Of a DNA stretch of 6,444 nucleotides, positions 1-6,444 are shown in pieces. The stretch is from NCBI GenBank assembly GCA_018883285.1, contig VEQJ01000070.1, forward strand, positions 1 to 6,444, read 5' to 3'. Both the position numbers and the translations under genes were made by a program. A model generated the notes under the pieces. It did no database searches. It saw only the letters and a list, made by a program, of their open reading frames with translations, and was not told where the DNA came from. Within the stretch, counting starts at the first letter, position 1, and the number at the start of each line of letters is the position of its first letter. This stretch comes from Alphaproteobacteria bacterium. GTDB lineage: Bacteria > Pseudomonadota > Alphaproteobacteria > CAISOG01.

Positions 1-1
1 G

Positions 2-352
2 TTCATTGATGCCCGCAAGCTGGGATCGATGATCAGCCGTGTGCAGGCGGAATTTACCGATGCGGTGATTGGCAATATCGAACAAACTGTTGCAGCGTGG
101 CGTGGTGAGGGTGGCGAGTATCAGGACGTTGCAGGTTTTTGTCGCAGCGTTAGCTTGGCAGAGATTGCTACGCATGGTCACGTGCTAACCCCGGGGCGCT
201 ATGTCGGCGCTGAAGAAGTGGAAGACGACGATGAGGCATTTGCCGACAAGATGCAGAAGCTGACAGAAAAGCTAGGTGAGCAGATGGCTAAAGGTGCAGA
301 GCTTGATGCGCTGATTCGGCAGAAGCTGGGAGGGCTGGGGTATGACTTCTGA
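2..352 (+). CDS. hsdM: Type I restriction-modification system, DNA methyltransferase subunit HsdM (3' end only)
   Basis: This is the C-terminal 116 residues of HsdM, the N6-adenine methyltransferase subunit that works with HsdS to methylate the target site and is also part of the restriction complex. The frame is open from the left edge, so the methionine at position 29 is internal and the gene starts outside the window. The visible part begins FIDARKLGSMISR and contains TVAAWRG and HGHVLTPGRYVG, all typical of the HsdM C-terminal region. It ends in a charged helical tail (about residues 70-116 of the fragment), the part that in known enzymes contacts HsdS. The catalytic NPPF motif and the AdoMet-binding motif lie upstream and cannot be checked. 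The last 11 bases overlap hsdS, which points to translational coupling. The identification is secure from motifs plus the following hsdS and hsdR. Confidence 0.95.
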   Translation, partial: FIDARKLGSMISRVQAEFTDAVIGNIEQTVAAWRGEGGEYQDVAGFCRSVSLAEIATHGHVLTPGRYVGAEEVEDDDEAFADKMQKLTEKLGEQMAKGAELDALIRQKLGGLGYDF

Positions 353-1682
353 GTGGTACGATTTTCAGCTCGAAGATGTTGCAGACCTTAATGGTGGTTA
401 CGCTTTCAAGAGTGAGGAATATACAGAAACAGGTCATTTTGTTCTACGAACTGTAAACATTACAGATGATGGGCGCATATCAACCAATGGTGCAGTCTAT
501 GTGTCATCCGAATCCGCAAAAAAGTACGAGCGTTTTCAACTGCAAGAGCTCGATACTTTGTTTGTTATGGTTGGTGCAACACTTGGTAAAACTGGCTTGG
601 TTACAGCAAATGACTTGCCTGCGTTACTCAACCAAAATATGTGGGTTATTAGGGCTAAGAATGGCAAAGTCGATCCGCTCTACTTGCACTACGCATTCAA
701 GGTTTTGTCGAAACCTTTATCAAGCTTAGCTTCTGGAAGCGCTAGAGGATTTGTTAAGCGTGATGATTTTCGTCGAATGAAGATTCGTCTTCCAGAACTT
801 CAAAACCAAAAAAAGATTTCTTCATTGCTTGGCACGCTTGATGATCGAATCACCCTTCTGCGCGAAACCAATCAAACGCTAGAAGCCATAGCCCAAGCGT
901 TGTTCAAGTCTTGGTTCGTGGACTTTGACCCCGTGCGCGCCAAAGCTGAAGGCAGGTTGCCCGAAGGTATTGACGAAGCAACTGCCGCACTTTTTCCTGA
1001 TGCGTTTGAAGAGACTGAGCTGGGATTAGCACCAAAGGGTTGGGCTGTAACTTCAGTTGGGGATGTAGCAGAAGTAGTCAAAGGTAAATCGTATTCGAGC
1101 AAAGACCTAGTAGAAAAACACAAGACTGCACTTGTGACATTGAAATCTTTTGAGCGTGGAGGGGGTTTTCGTATGGATGGGTTCAAACCCTACTCAGGAA
1201 CCTATAAGTCAACTCAGGTGGTTAGTGCTGGCGATTTGATTATTGCCTATACCGATGTCACTCAAGCTGCGGAGCTAATAGGTAAGCCAGCAATAGTTGT
1301 GGCGGTTGAGGAGCACGACACGCTTGTTGCTTCATTGGATATAGGAATTGTTCGTCCTGATGCCTCCAAATGTGGAAAACAGTTCTTGTATGGCTTGTTT
1401 AAGACTGATGCGTTTCAAAGCCATACCTATGCCCACACTTCAGGCACTACTGTTTTACATTTATCCAAAGATGGTGTTGGGTCGTATCGTTTCGCGCTTC
1501 CGCCAGTCGCATTAAATATTAAATTTGAAAAAATCACCTCGGCTCTTGCTGAGCGTCGTCAAACCAATACTGATGGAATTCGAGCACTAGGTACTTTGCG
1601 CGACACCTTGTTACCACGTTTAATCTCGGGGCAGTTGCGTGTTGCTGACGCGGAAGCCGAACTAGAAAAGGTAATGGCCTAG
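342..1682 (+). CDS. hsdS: Type I restriction-modification system, specificity subunit HsdS
   Basis: HsdS is the DNA-recognition subunit; its two target-recognition domains (TRDs) each read one half of a split target sequence for both methylation and restriction. The 446-residue length is usual for a full two-domain subunit. TRD1 spans about residues 1-149. The central conserved spacer (about 150-232) starts [20 protein letters not shown] and contains [15 protein letters not shown] and [21 protein letters not shown]2 spans about 233-385. The distal conserved helix (about 386-437) runs from [13 protein letters not shown] to [16 protein letters not shown]. The start ATG overlaps the end of hsdM and has a good purine-rich ribosome site (GGGAGGG at 328-334). 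Sampled stretches inside the TRDs are visibly richer in A+T (about 40-43% G+C) than the central region (about 58% at 901-960), as expected for swapped or transferred TRDs. The recognised DNA sequence cannot be predicted from this. An in-frame A AAA AAG stretch lies at 809-815. Confidence 0.96.
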   Translation: MTSEWYDFQLEDVADLNGGYAFKSEEYTETGHFVLRTVNITDDGRISTNGAVYVSSESAKKYERFQLQELDTLFVMVGATLGKTGLVTANDLPALLNQNMWVIRAKNGKVDPLYLHYAFKVLSKPLSSLASGSARGFVKRDDFRRMKIRLPELQNQKKISSLLGTLDDRITLLRETNQTLEAIAQALFKSWFVDFDPVRAKAEGRLPEGIDEATAALFPDAFEETELGLAPKGWAVTSVGDVAEVVKGKSYSSKDLVEKHKTALVTLKSFERGGGFRMDGFKPYSGTYKSTQVVSAGDLIIAYTDVTQAAELIGKPAIVVAVEEHDTLVASLDIGIVRPDASKCGKQFLYGLFKTDAFQSHTYAHTSGTTVLHLSKDGVGSYRFALPPVALNIKFEKITSALAERRQTNTDGIRALGTLRDTLLPRLISGQLRVADAEAELEKVMA

Positions 1683-1684
1683 CT

Positions 1685-4600
1685 ATGACCGAAGATCAAT
1701 TTGAACAAGAGGCATTAGGCTGGCTGAATGACGTTGGTTATGCGTTGGCCAATGGTCCTGAAATCGCTTTTGATGGCGCGAATCCCGAACGCCCTGATTA
1801 CAAGAACACGCTGTTGCCATTCCGATTGCGTGAGGCAATCAACCGCCTTAACCCAAACATTCCCCTTGCGGCGCGTGAAGATGCGTTTAGGCAGGTGCAA
1901 GACCTTGGCATTCCATCGTTGCTCTCTGCTAACAGGCATTTTCACAAGCTGTTGGTTAATGGCGTCCCCGTGCAATACCAAAAAGACGGGGAAACTCGCG
2001 GCGACTTTGTGCGCTTGGTTGATTGGGAAACGCCAGCGGATAACGATTGGCTGGCGGTAAACCAATACACGATTAAGGGTGCACGGCATACGCGGCGACC
2101 AGACATCATCCTGTTTGTAAATGGTCTGCCTATCGTTTTGATCGAACTGAAAAGCCCCGCGGCTGAGAAGCCAAACGTTTGGGAAGCGTTTGATCAGATA
2201 CAGACCTACAAGGAACAGATTCCTGACGTGTTCCAGTACAACGAGATACTGGTTATCAGCGACGGTACTCAGGCATTGCTTGGTTCGTTGTCTGCTGATG
2301 CTGAACGCTTTATGGCTTGGCGCACGATCGGTGGCGTAACTGTCGATCCACTGGGTCAATTTCAAGAACTCCAGACTTTGGTGCGTGGTTGCCTAGCCCC
2401 TGAATACCTGTTGGACTACATTAAGTTTTTCGTATTGTTCGAGGACGATGGCAAGCTGGTTAAAAAGATCGCAGGCTATCACCAATTCCACGCTGTTCGT
2501 GCTGCCATCAATCAGGTCGTAATCGCGTCACAGCCCACAGGTAATCGCAAGGGTGGGGTTGTTTGGCATACGCAAGGCAGCGGCAAAAGCATAACGATGA
2601 CCTGCTTTGCTGCACGAGTGATGCAATCTGCTGCCATGGAAAATCCCACCATATTGGTGATCACGGATCGCAACGACCTTGATGGTCAGCTGTGGGGTGT
2701 GTTCAGTTTGTCGCAAGACCTGCTGCGTGAACAGCCAACGCAAATCGCCAGCCGCCAAGACCTTCGCGATAAGTTGGCCAATCGACCATCAGGCGGCATC
2801 CTATTCGCCACTATCCAAAAATTTATGCTGGACGATGACGAACAGGCTTTTCCCATGTTGTCGGATCGCCGCAATATCGTGGTCATCGCGGATGAGGCGC
2901 ACCGTACCCAATATGGCTTTACCAGCAAGCTTAAGGTCAATGGCGGCACAGAACGCTATCAACCCGGCTATGCACAGCATCTGCGCGATGCGTTGCCCAA
3001 TGCGACCTTTGTGGCATTTACCGGCACCCCGATCAGCACAGAGGATAAAGATACGCGGGCGGTGTTTGGCGACTATATCCACATCTATGACATGCAACAG
3101 GCCAAAGAGGATGGCGTGACCGTTGCGATCTATTATGAATCAAGGCTTGCCAAGCTAAAACTGAAACAGGAAGAACTGCCACAGATAGATGCAGAGGTTG
3201 ATGAGCTGGCCGAAGATGAGGAAGAAAGCGCCCAGGCTAAGCTGAAATCCCGTTGGGCAACGCTGGAAAAAATTGTTGGCGCCGCGCCGCGTATTGCACA
3301 GATCGCGGTCGATTTGGTCGATCATTTTGAAGAACGCAATAAGGCACAGCAGGGTAAGGCGATGATCGTTACGATGAGCCGTGAGATTTGCGTTCACCTG
3401 TACAATGAGATTGTAAAGCTGCGCCCTGATTGGCACGATGACGATCCCGAAAAAGGGCAAATCAAGATCGTGATGACAGGATCGAGCAACGATAAAGCCT
3501 TGTTAAGGCCACATATCTATACCGATAAAATCAAAGAACGCCTGGGAGAAAGGTTTAAAAATCCCGATGACCCCCTGCAAATCGTGATCGTTCGGGATAT
3601 GTGGCTGACCGGCTTTGATGCGCCATGTGTTCATACGATGTATGTCGATAAACCGATGAAGGGACACAACCTGATGCAGGCTATCGCACGGGTTAACCGC
3701 GTCTTTAGGGATAAAAAAGGCGGTTTGGTCGTGGACTACATCGGCATTGGTAATGAGCTGCAGGCCGCGATGAAGGAATACACGGGCAGCAAAGGGCGGG
3801 GTCAAACCACCGTTGATGTGCATGAGGCCTATAGCATCCTTGAAGAAAAGCTGGATATCTTGCGGGGTATGTTGCACGGCTTTGATTACAGCGGTTTTTT
3901 AACGCAAGGCTACAAAGCATTGGCGGGTGCGGCCAACCACGTGTTGGGACTTGAAGATGGCAAAAGGCGGTTTGCTGACACCGCTGTGGCGATGACCATG
4001 GCCTTCAGCCTTTGTTGTACGTTGGATGAGGCCAAGGCGGTTCGCGAAGAAGTGGCCTTTATGCAGGGCATTAAGGTCTTGCTGACCAAGCGTGATCTGA
4101 CCGCGCAGCGCAAGACGAATGAACAACGCGAATTGGTCGTCAGACAGATCATCAGCTCTGCCGTGGTCTCGGACAGCGTGGTTGATATCTTTGACGCCGT
4201 GGGTTTGGACAAACCAAACATCGGCTTGCTTGATGATGGATTCCTTGCCCAGCTGAAAAATATCCCAGAACGCAATTTGGCCGTGGAGCTGTTAGAAAGG
4301 TTGCTACAAGGGGAAATCAAAAGCCACTTTAGAAATAATGTGGTGCAAGAGAAAAAGTTCAGCGACATGCTAACCAATGTGATTCAGCGTTACCAAAACC
4401 GTTCCATTGAGACCGCGCAGGTGATGGAAGAACTGATCGAAATGGCCAAAAAGTTTCGTGAAGCCTGTGGTCGTGGTGAAGCGTTGGGATTGAACGATGA
4501 TGAGGTCAAGTTTTATGATGCCCTTGCAAACAATGAGTCTGCTGTTCGCGAACTGAACGATGAAATCTTAAAGAAGATTGCACACGAACTGACCGAGAAT

Positions 4601-4780
4601 TTGCGTCAAAACATCAAGGTAGATTGGGCTGAGCGCGAAAGTGTCCGCGCTAACCTGCGCTTAATGGTCAAGCGCATTCTTCGTAAGTACAAGTACCCAC
4701 CCGACCAGCAAGAGGGTGCTGTTGAATTGGTTCTGCAACAGGTGCAGGCACTGGGTGATGATTGGGTCGCGGTAACCTGA
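1685..4780 (+). CDS. hsdR: Type I restriction-modification system, endonuclease/translocase subunit HsdR
   Basis: HsdR is the motor and nuclease of the type I enzyme: it translocates DNA using ATP and cuts it away from the unmethylated target. The 1031-residue length is close to EcoR124I HsdR. The N-terminal nuclease domain shows D140, then E154-L-K156, followed by Q171xxxY175, which is the RecB-like PD-(D/E)xK arrangement with its QxxxY motif. The superfamily 2 motor follows: Walker A HTQGSGKS (K301), motif Ia TDRNDLDGQ (327-335), motif II DEAH (403-406), motif III FTGTP (445-449), motif V WLTGFDAP (640-647) and motif [10 protein letters not shown] (665-672). A charged insert lies at about 490-535. 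The C-terminal helical region from about 905 to 1025 matches the domain that docks HsdR onto the methylase core. No catalytic residue looks lost and the frame is unbroken. The ATG is 2 bases after the hsdS stop; the only ribosome-site candidate (AAAGG, 1667-1671) is distant, so coupling to hsdS translation is likely. Confidence 0.97.
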   Translation: MTEDQFEQEALGWLNDVGYALANGPEIAFDGANPERPDYKNTLLPFRLREAINRLNPNIPLAAREDAFRQVQDLGIPSLLSANRHFHKLLVNGVPVQYQKDGETRGDFVRLVDWETPADNDWLAVNQYTIKGARHTRRPDIILFVNGLPIVLIELKSPAAEKPNVWEAFDQIQTYKEQIPDVFQYNEILVISDGTQALLGSLSADAERFMAWRTIGGVTVDPLGQFQELQTLVRGCLAPEYLLDYIKFFVLFEDDGKLVKKIAGYHQFHAVRAAINQVVIASQPTGNRKGGVVWHTQGSGKSITMTCFAARVMQSAAMENPTILVITDRNDLDGQLWGVFSLSQDLLREQPTQIASRQDLRDKLANRPSGGILFATIQKFMLDDDEQAFPMLSDRRNIVVIADEAHRTQYGFTSKLKVNGGTERYQPGYAQHLRDALPNATFVAFTGTPISTEDKDTRAVFGDYIHIYDMQQAKEDGVTVAIYYESRLAKLKLKQEELPQIDAEVDELAEDEEESAQAKLKSRWATLEKIVGAAPRIAQIAVDLVDHFEERNKAQQGKAMIVTMSREICVHLYNEIVKLRPDWHDDDPEKGQIKIVMTGSSNDKALLRPHIYTDKIKERLGERFKNPDDPLQIVIVRDMWLTGFDAPCVHTMYVDKPMKGHNLMQAIARVNRVFRDKKGGLVVDYIGIGNELQAAMKEYTGSKGRGQTTVDVHEAYSILEEKLDILRGMLHGFDYSGFLTQGYKALAGAANHVLGLEDGKRRFADTAVAMTMAFSLCCTLDEAKAVREEVAFMQGIKVLLTKRDLTAQRKTNEQRELVVRQIISSAVVSDSVVDIFDAVGLDKPNIGLLDDGFLAQLKNIPERNLAVELLERLLQGEIKSHFRNNVVQEKKFSDMLTNVIQRYQNRSIETAQVMEELIEMAKKFREACGRGEALGLNDDEVKFYDALANNESAVRELNDEILKKIAHELTENLRQNIKVDWAERESVRANLRLMVKRILRKYKYPPDQQEGAVELVLQQVQALGDDWVAVT

Positions 4781-4805
4781 ATGAATCCTTGATCAGCGTG
4801 ATGCC

Positions 4806-4868
4806 CTAAATGAATGGAACATACACGACGTGCAGATTGTCGCCGTGGATAATCATGTTGTCATCCAA
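4806..4868 (-). pseudogene. Truncated 5' end of a site-specific DNA methyltransferase gene (probable)
   Basis: Read on the - strand from a TTG (4868) or an ATG (4856), this frame gives LDDNMIIHGDNLH and then VVYVPFI before a stop at 4806-4808. The DDN-x-IIHGDNLHAL pattern is, from family knowledge, the N-terminal signature of a group of stand-alone or type III-like adenine methyltransferases; it is normally followed by a leucine-rich stretch and the catalytic DPPYNTG. Here the similarity stops after about 13 codons and nothing resembling DPPY follows, so the gene appears cut off close to the end of hsdR. The inference is a scar left when the hsd operon arrived, or by a later deletion. A match of about ten residues is short, so chance resemblance is possible. 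The overlap with the preceding 73-codon frame on the same strand supports a former operon. Confidence 0.4.
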
Positions 4869-5082
4869 CCCCGCCCTGCGCTTTTAACATGGCATGAATT
4901 TCCGTGATTTTTTCGGCCATGTCATGGCTATCGGTCGCGGGCTGGGTCGCCTGCCCTAAGCCACCGATAATCTCCCCTTGCCGTTCGGTGAGTGGTCGAA
5001 GGCGACAGACTGTTTTCACAAGGGCTTTTGGATGTCTTGGGACGCCTTGGCATCGGGGGATGGAGGAGAGAGCGGCAGTCAT
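4861..5082 (-). CDS. Small open frame of unknown function, probably a gene remnant upstream of the methyltransferase scar
   Basis: This 73-codon - strand frame gives a protein whose second half (LTERQGEIIGGLGQATQPAT, then SHDMAEKITEIHAMLKAQ) reads like genuine helical coding sequence. The first 30 or so residues are basic and proline-rich and look less natural. I do not recognise the family. Its stop overlaps the candidate TTG start of the truncated methyltransferase by a few bases, as expected for two genes of one operon. The ATG at 5082 has no clear ribosome site, and an in-frame stop lies four codons upstream (5092-5094). It is therefore either a small intact gene or the 3' remnant of a longer one. 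It runs convergently toward hsdR, which argues that it is not part of the hsd operon. Confidence 0.35.
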   Translation of the reverse strand: MTAALSSIPRCQGVPRHPKALVKTVCRLRPLTERQGEIIGGLGQATQPATDSHDMAEKITEIHAMLKAQGGVG

Positions 5083-5084
5083 AT

Positions 5085-5113
5085 TGATATGTCAACACCC
5101 TGATATTGGTCAA
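5085..5113. repeat. Pair of imperfect direct repeats, TGATATGTCAA and TGATATTGGTCAA
   Basis: TGATATGTCAA at 5085-5095 and TGATATTGGTCAA at 5101-5113 share TGATAT and GTCAA and start 16 bases apart. On the - strand they read TTGAC...ATATCA and lie just upstream of the ATG of the 73-codon frame. They could be a binding site for a regulator of that lost operon or part of the recombination-like repeat cluster to the right. The repeat is short and imperfect. Confidence 0.35.
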
Positions 5114-5136
5114 TAACCTTGTTTTGGATTTTTTAA

Positions 5137-5158
5137 TATACCGCCAGATGTACCGCCA
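5137..5158. repeat. Two direct repeats TATACCGCCA / TGTACCGCCA, possible integrase arm-type sites
   Basis: TATACCGCCA (5137-5146) and TGTACCGCCA (5149-5158) differ at one base and repeat with a 12-base period; on the - strand they read TGGCGGTACA and TGGCGGTATA. Closely spaced pairs of this GG-GGTA type are, to my knowledge, common beside attachment sites and integrase genes of genomic islands. No integrase is visible in this window, so a remnant of an island end is an inference only. Confidence 0.4.
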
Positions 5159-5227
5159 AAATTGGCCTGCTGGGCTTTTTCCACCCGATTTATCTTACCA
5201 CAAATGGGCGGTGGCTAGCACAAAAAA

Positions 5228-5258
5228 ATTGCGCAGAAAAATTGCGCAAATTGCGCAA
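5228..5258. repeat. Three ATTGCGCA boxes, two of them forming a 17-bp palindrome
   Basis: ATTGCGCA occurs at 5228-5235, 5241-5248 and 5250-5257. The second and third copies form TTGCGCAAATTGCGCAA (5242-5258), a palindrome apart from its central base. The boxes lie about 150-180 bases upstream of the gene at 5408 in an A-rich stretch. They look like iterated sites for a dimeric DNA-binding protein, but they could also be part of a recombination site. No cognate regulator is visible here. Confidence 0.5.
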
Positions 5259-5266
5259 AGCCCGAT

Positions 5267-5298
5267 TTCTAAGGGTGTCGAATTCGACAGGTTTAGAA
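5267..5298. repeat. Near-perfect 32-bp palindrome with a perfect 14-bp core
   Basis: The core TGTCGAATTCGACA (5276-5289) is a perfect palindrome. It is flanked by TTCTAA (5267-5272) and its reverse complement TTAGAA (5293-5298), with three intervening bases on each side (GGG and GGT) that do not pair well. In all 13 of 16 possible pairs match. No T-run follows it, so it is not an ordinary terminator. A large operator, a recombination crossover site or a DNA cruciform are possible. It lies 110-140 bases before the gene at 5408. Confidence 0.6.
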
Positions 5299-5329
5299 TT
5301 GCCCGCCCCCCATCAGTCCACCAAATTTA

Positions 5330-5352
5330 GCTTTTGGATATATGTCAAAAGC
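5330..5352. repeat. Inverted repeat GCTTTTG / CAAAAGC with 9-base spacer
   Basis: GCTTTTG at 5330-5336 is exactly repeated as its reverse complement CAAAAGC at 5346-5352 around an A+T-rich 9-base spacer (5337-5345). The placement, ending about 55 bases before the ATG of the 294-residue gene, would suit an operator overlapping or flanking a promoter. No convincing -35/-10 pair is seen around it. Confidence 0.45.
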
Positions 5353-5393
5353 CTGTTACCCTGGGGATGCCGCGCCGCCGTCGGCTGGTTATT

Positions 5394-5400
5394 AAGGGAT
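5394..5400 (+). promoter_or_regulatory. Ribosome binding site for the 294-residue gene
   Basis: AAGGGAT lies 8-9 bases before the ATG at 5408. An in-frame TAA at 5393-5395 rules out any longer reading upstream, so this site and stop together fix the start codon. Confidence 0.7.
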
Positions 5401-5407
5401 AGAGTCC

Positions 5408-6292
5408 ATGCCGATACAACATTTTAGGGTTGTCTATGATGGTGATGCCGTTTCTGACGGTGAAATGGATGTAGGCCAGTTGGCATCCTCACTGCTTGCG
5501 CTGGGCAAACTTATCGAACAGGCGGAGAACATTCGCAGTGGAGAATCTGGCAGGGTCAGGGTGCGTGTTAAGTCCGATATTCAGACGGGAAGCTTTGACG
5601 TTGGGATTTCCATCCATGTGGCAGACGCAGTCTTAGACTGGCTTAAGAACGACGGTCAGCCCCTTGCTACCTTACTTAGCCTGTTGGGCATCCATGTCAT
5701 GGGGGTCAGCAAAGGTGTTGTTCAGCTGGTGCGTTGGATGCGGGGGCGGCGTGTGTCATCCCAAACCGTAGAGAGCGGTAAAACAACTATTGAGGTAGAG
5801 GATGGGGAGAAGATTGAGGTCAATCCTTTGGTCGCACGAATGGCAACAGATCCATTGATCAGAACTCAACTGGAAAAGTTCACCGCCCCCCTGCGTGAGG
5901 ATGGCGTGCAGCAGATACGGTTTGAAGACAGTGACAAGCGTGTCTCGGAAACCATTACCGAAGATGAACAAGACGCATTTACGGTAACTGGAGACCTGGA
6001 ACCCAGCTCTACCGCAAGGTTTGAGGCCACCTACCAGATCAAGCGTCTGTTTTTTGAGCGTGGCCGCAAATGGCGGCTTTACAATGGGTCACAGACGATC
6101 CAGGCCGAAATCACCGATGAAAAGTTCTGGAAACAAATCGACAGGTCAGAGGCCACCTTTGCGAAAGATGATTACCTGGTGTGTCTGGTTCGGATGGATC
6201 AATGGATAACTCCCTCTGGGCTTAAGATGGAATATGTCATTGAGCAAGTCCTGGAACACAGAACGCCCCCTAAACAGATCAACCTGGTCTAG
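5408..6292 (+). CDS. Uncharacterised 294-residue protein downstream of the type I restriction locus
   Basis: I do not recognise a named function. The start is fixed by an upstream in-frame stop and the AAGGGAT site. The N-terminal part (about residues 1-70) opens with a beta strand (FRVVYDGD), then a helix (VGQLASSLLALGKLIEQAEN, 22-41), then strands rich in alternating valine and arginine (RVRVRVK) ending GSFDVGISIHV. This layout resembles a group of hypothetical bacterial proteins I know only as uncharacterised. A hydrophobic stretch at about 86-108 (LATLLSLLGIHVMGV and following) could bury in a core or touch a membrane; it is interrupted by H96 and K102, so a transmembrane call is weak. 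A charged linker (about 112-136) leads to a C-terminal region ending in a strand-rich unit (about 227-285) that closes LKMEYVIEQVLEHR. There is no signal peptide and no catalytic motif that I can name. It is separated from hsdR by the palindrome-rich spacer, so it is probably regulated separately. A link to defence rests on position alone. Confidence 0.85.
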   Translation: MPIQHFRVVYDGDAVSDGEMDVGQLASSLLALGKLIEQAENIRSGESGRVRVRVKSDIQTGSFDVGISIHVADAVLDWLKNDGQPLATLLSLLGIHVMGVSKGVVQLVRWMRGRRVSSQTVESGKTTIEVEDGEKIEVNPLVARMATDPLIRTQLEKFTAPLREDGVQQIRFEDSDKRVSETITEDEQDAFTVTGDLEPSSTARFEATYQIKRLFFERGRKWRLYNGSQTIQAEITDEKFWKQIDRSEATFAKDDYLVCLVRMDQWITPSGLKMEYVIEQVLEHRTPPKQINLV

Positions 6293-6299
6293 CCCCCCA

Positions 6300-6444
6300 T
6301 CATGCCCCCACCTCTGCTGCCCAGCCGATAAGGGCGTGACCAGTTGAGTGTCTATTGCTGCCTTTGGCATAAACCTTACGCGCGGGGTTACCCGCCAGGT
6401 ACCAGGATGGTTCAACCCGCACCCCCCGATGCTCATCCATGACC
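6300..6444 (-). CDS. 3' end of an unidentified gene running in from the right edge
   Basis: Reading the - strand from the right edge, one frame stays open for 47 codons and stops at 6300-6302. It encodes a protein end that includes RVEPSWYLAGNPARKVYAKG and then SNRHSTGHALIGWAAEVGA. The composition (mixed hydrophobic, glycine and basic residues, no runs) looks like real protein, and the stop falls 7 bases from the convergent stop of the 294-residue gene, a typical gene border. GNPAR also occurs at the end of hexapeptide acyltransferases, but the residues around it do not fit that family, so I leave it unnamed. A longer overlapping frame at 6146-6436 on the same strand is less likely because it would run deep into the 294-residue gene. 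Confidence 0.5.
   Translation of the reverse strand, partial: VMDEHRGVRVEPSWYLAGNPARKVYAKGSNRHSTGHALIGWAAEVGA

Larger units (their letters stand above)
4781..5407. other. Spacer between hsdR and the 294-residue gene; no intact gene recognised
   Basis: This stretch of about 630 bases has no convincing full-length gene. From 4781 to about 5082 it holds probable gene remnants on the - strand (separate entries). From 5085 to 5352 it is richer in A+T and holds several short direct and inverted repeats (separate entries). I see no clear rho-independent terminator after hsdR and no strong -35/-10 pair before the gene at 5408. A short GCC/GGC hairpin followed by five T at 5165-5180 is too weak to call. 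Confidence 0.7.

Noticed and set aside
1715..2365. 216-codon open frame on the - strand
   Set aside because: It lies wholly opposite the nuclease domain of hsdR, whose motifs are conserved; the - strand protein has unnatural composition and no recognisable domain.
3910..4377. 155-codon open frame on the - strand, very rich in serine
   Set aside because: It is a shadow of the hsdR C-terminal part; the serine and threonine excess is typical of reading a real gene backwards.
5165..5180. Possible terminator: GCC-TGCTG-GGC followed by TTTTT
   Set aside because: A three-pair stem is too short to be a credible rho-independent terminator.
5222..5260. CRISPR-like repeat array
   Set aside because: The TTGCGCA units are too short and too close together, and there are no spacers.
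5276..5323. Possible tRNA or tmRNA 3' end (GGTTTAGAATT...CCACCA)
   Set aside because: The T-loop differs from GTTCGAAT, the flanking five-base stem does not pair, and no matching acceptor or anticodon arm is found upstream.
5106..5330. 74-codon + strand frame through the repeat region
   Set aside because: It runs across the repeats and palindrome, has no ribosome site at its ATG, and the product has no protein-like character.
5334..5362. Possible promoter TTGGAT, 17-base spacer, TACCCT
   Set aside because: Only about three of six bases match in each box, no better than chance in this composition.
6146..6436. 96-codon - strand frame at the right edge
   Set aside because: Half of it overlaps the 3' end of the 294-residue gene; another - strand frame ending at 6300 gives a more natural protein and a clean gene border.

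Overview
The window is a restriction-modification locus followed by a short, repeat-rich spacer and an unrecognised gene. The base composition is moderate, roughly half G+C by eye. Codon use and protein style suggest a proteobacterium, perhaps an alphaproteobacterium. That placement is a low-confidence impression: there is no rRNA or housekeeping marker here to fix it.

Positions 2-4780 hold a type I restriction-modification operon in the order hsdM (only its 3' end is in the window), hsdS, hsdR, all on the + strand. hsdM and hsdS overlap by 11 bases and hsdS and hsdR are 2 bases apart, so the three are very probably co-transcribed and translationally coupled. HsdS reads the target, HsdM methylates adenine in it, and HsdR is the ATP-driven DNA translocase and nuclease that cuts unmethylated DNA. 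hsdS and hsdR look intact: HsdS has two target-recognition domains and both conserved spacer regions, and HsdR has its nuclease triad and all the helicase motifs I checked. The promoter lies upstream of the window.

Positions 4781-5407 form a spacer of about 630 bases. Its left part carries, on the - strand, what looks like the wreck of an older gene pair: a 73-codon open frame running into the first codons of a different DNA methyltransferase (IIHGDNLH motif), which is cut off about 26 bases beyond the hsdR stop codon. This suggests that the hsd operon, or a deletion at its edge, replaced the rest of that gene. The right part (5085-5352) is dense in short direct and inverted repeats: paired TACCGCCA repeats like integrase arm sites, three TTGCGCA boxes, an almost perfect 32-bp palindrome and a GCTTTTG/CAAAAGC inverted repeat. 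These could be operators or a worn recombination site.

Positions 5408-6292 encode a 294-residue protein that I do not recognise by function. It has its own ribosome binding site and lies directly downstream of the palindrome cluster. At the right edge (6300-6444, - strand) there is the 3' end of another gene, convergent with it and separated by only 7 bases.

The clear system here is an ordinary type I restriction-modification operon. The parts worth a second look are the truncated methyltransferase scar, the palindrome cluster, and the unknown protein that may be an accessory gene of this defence-rich locus.
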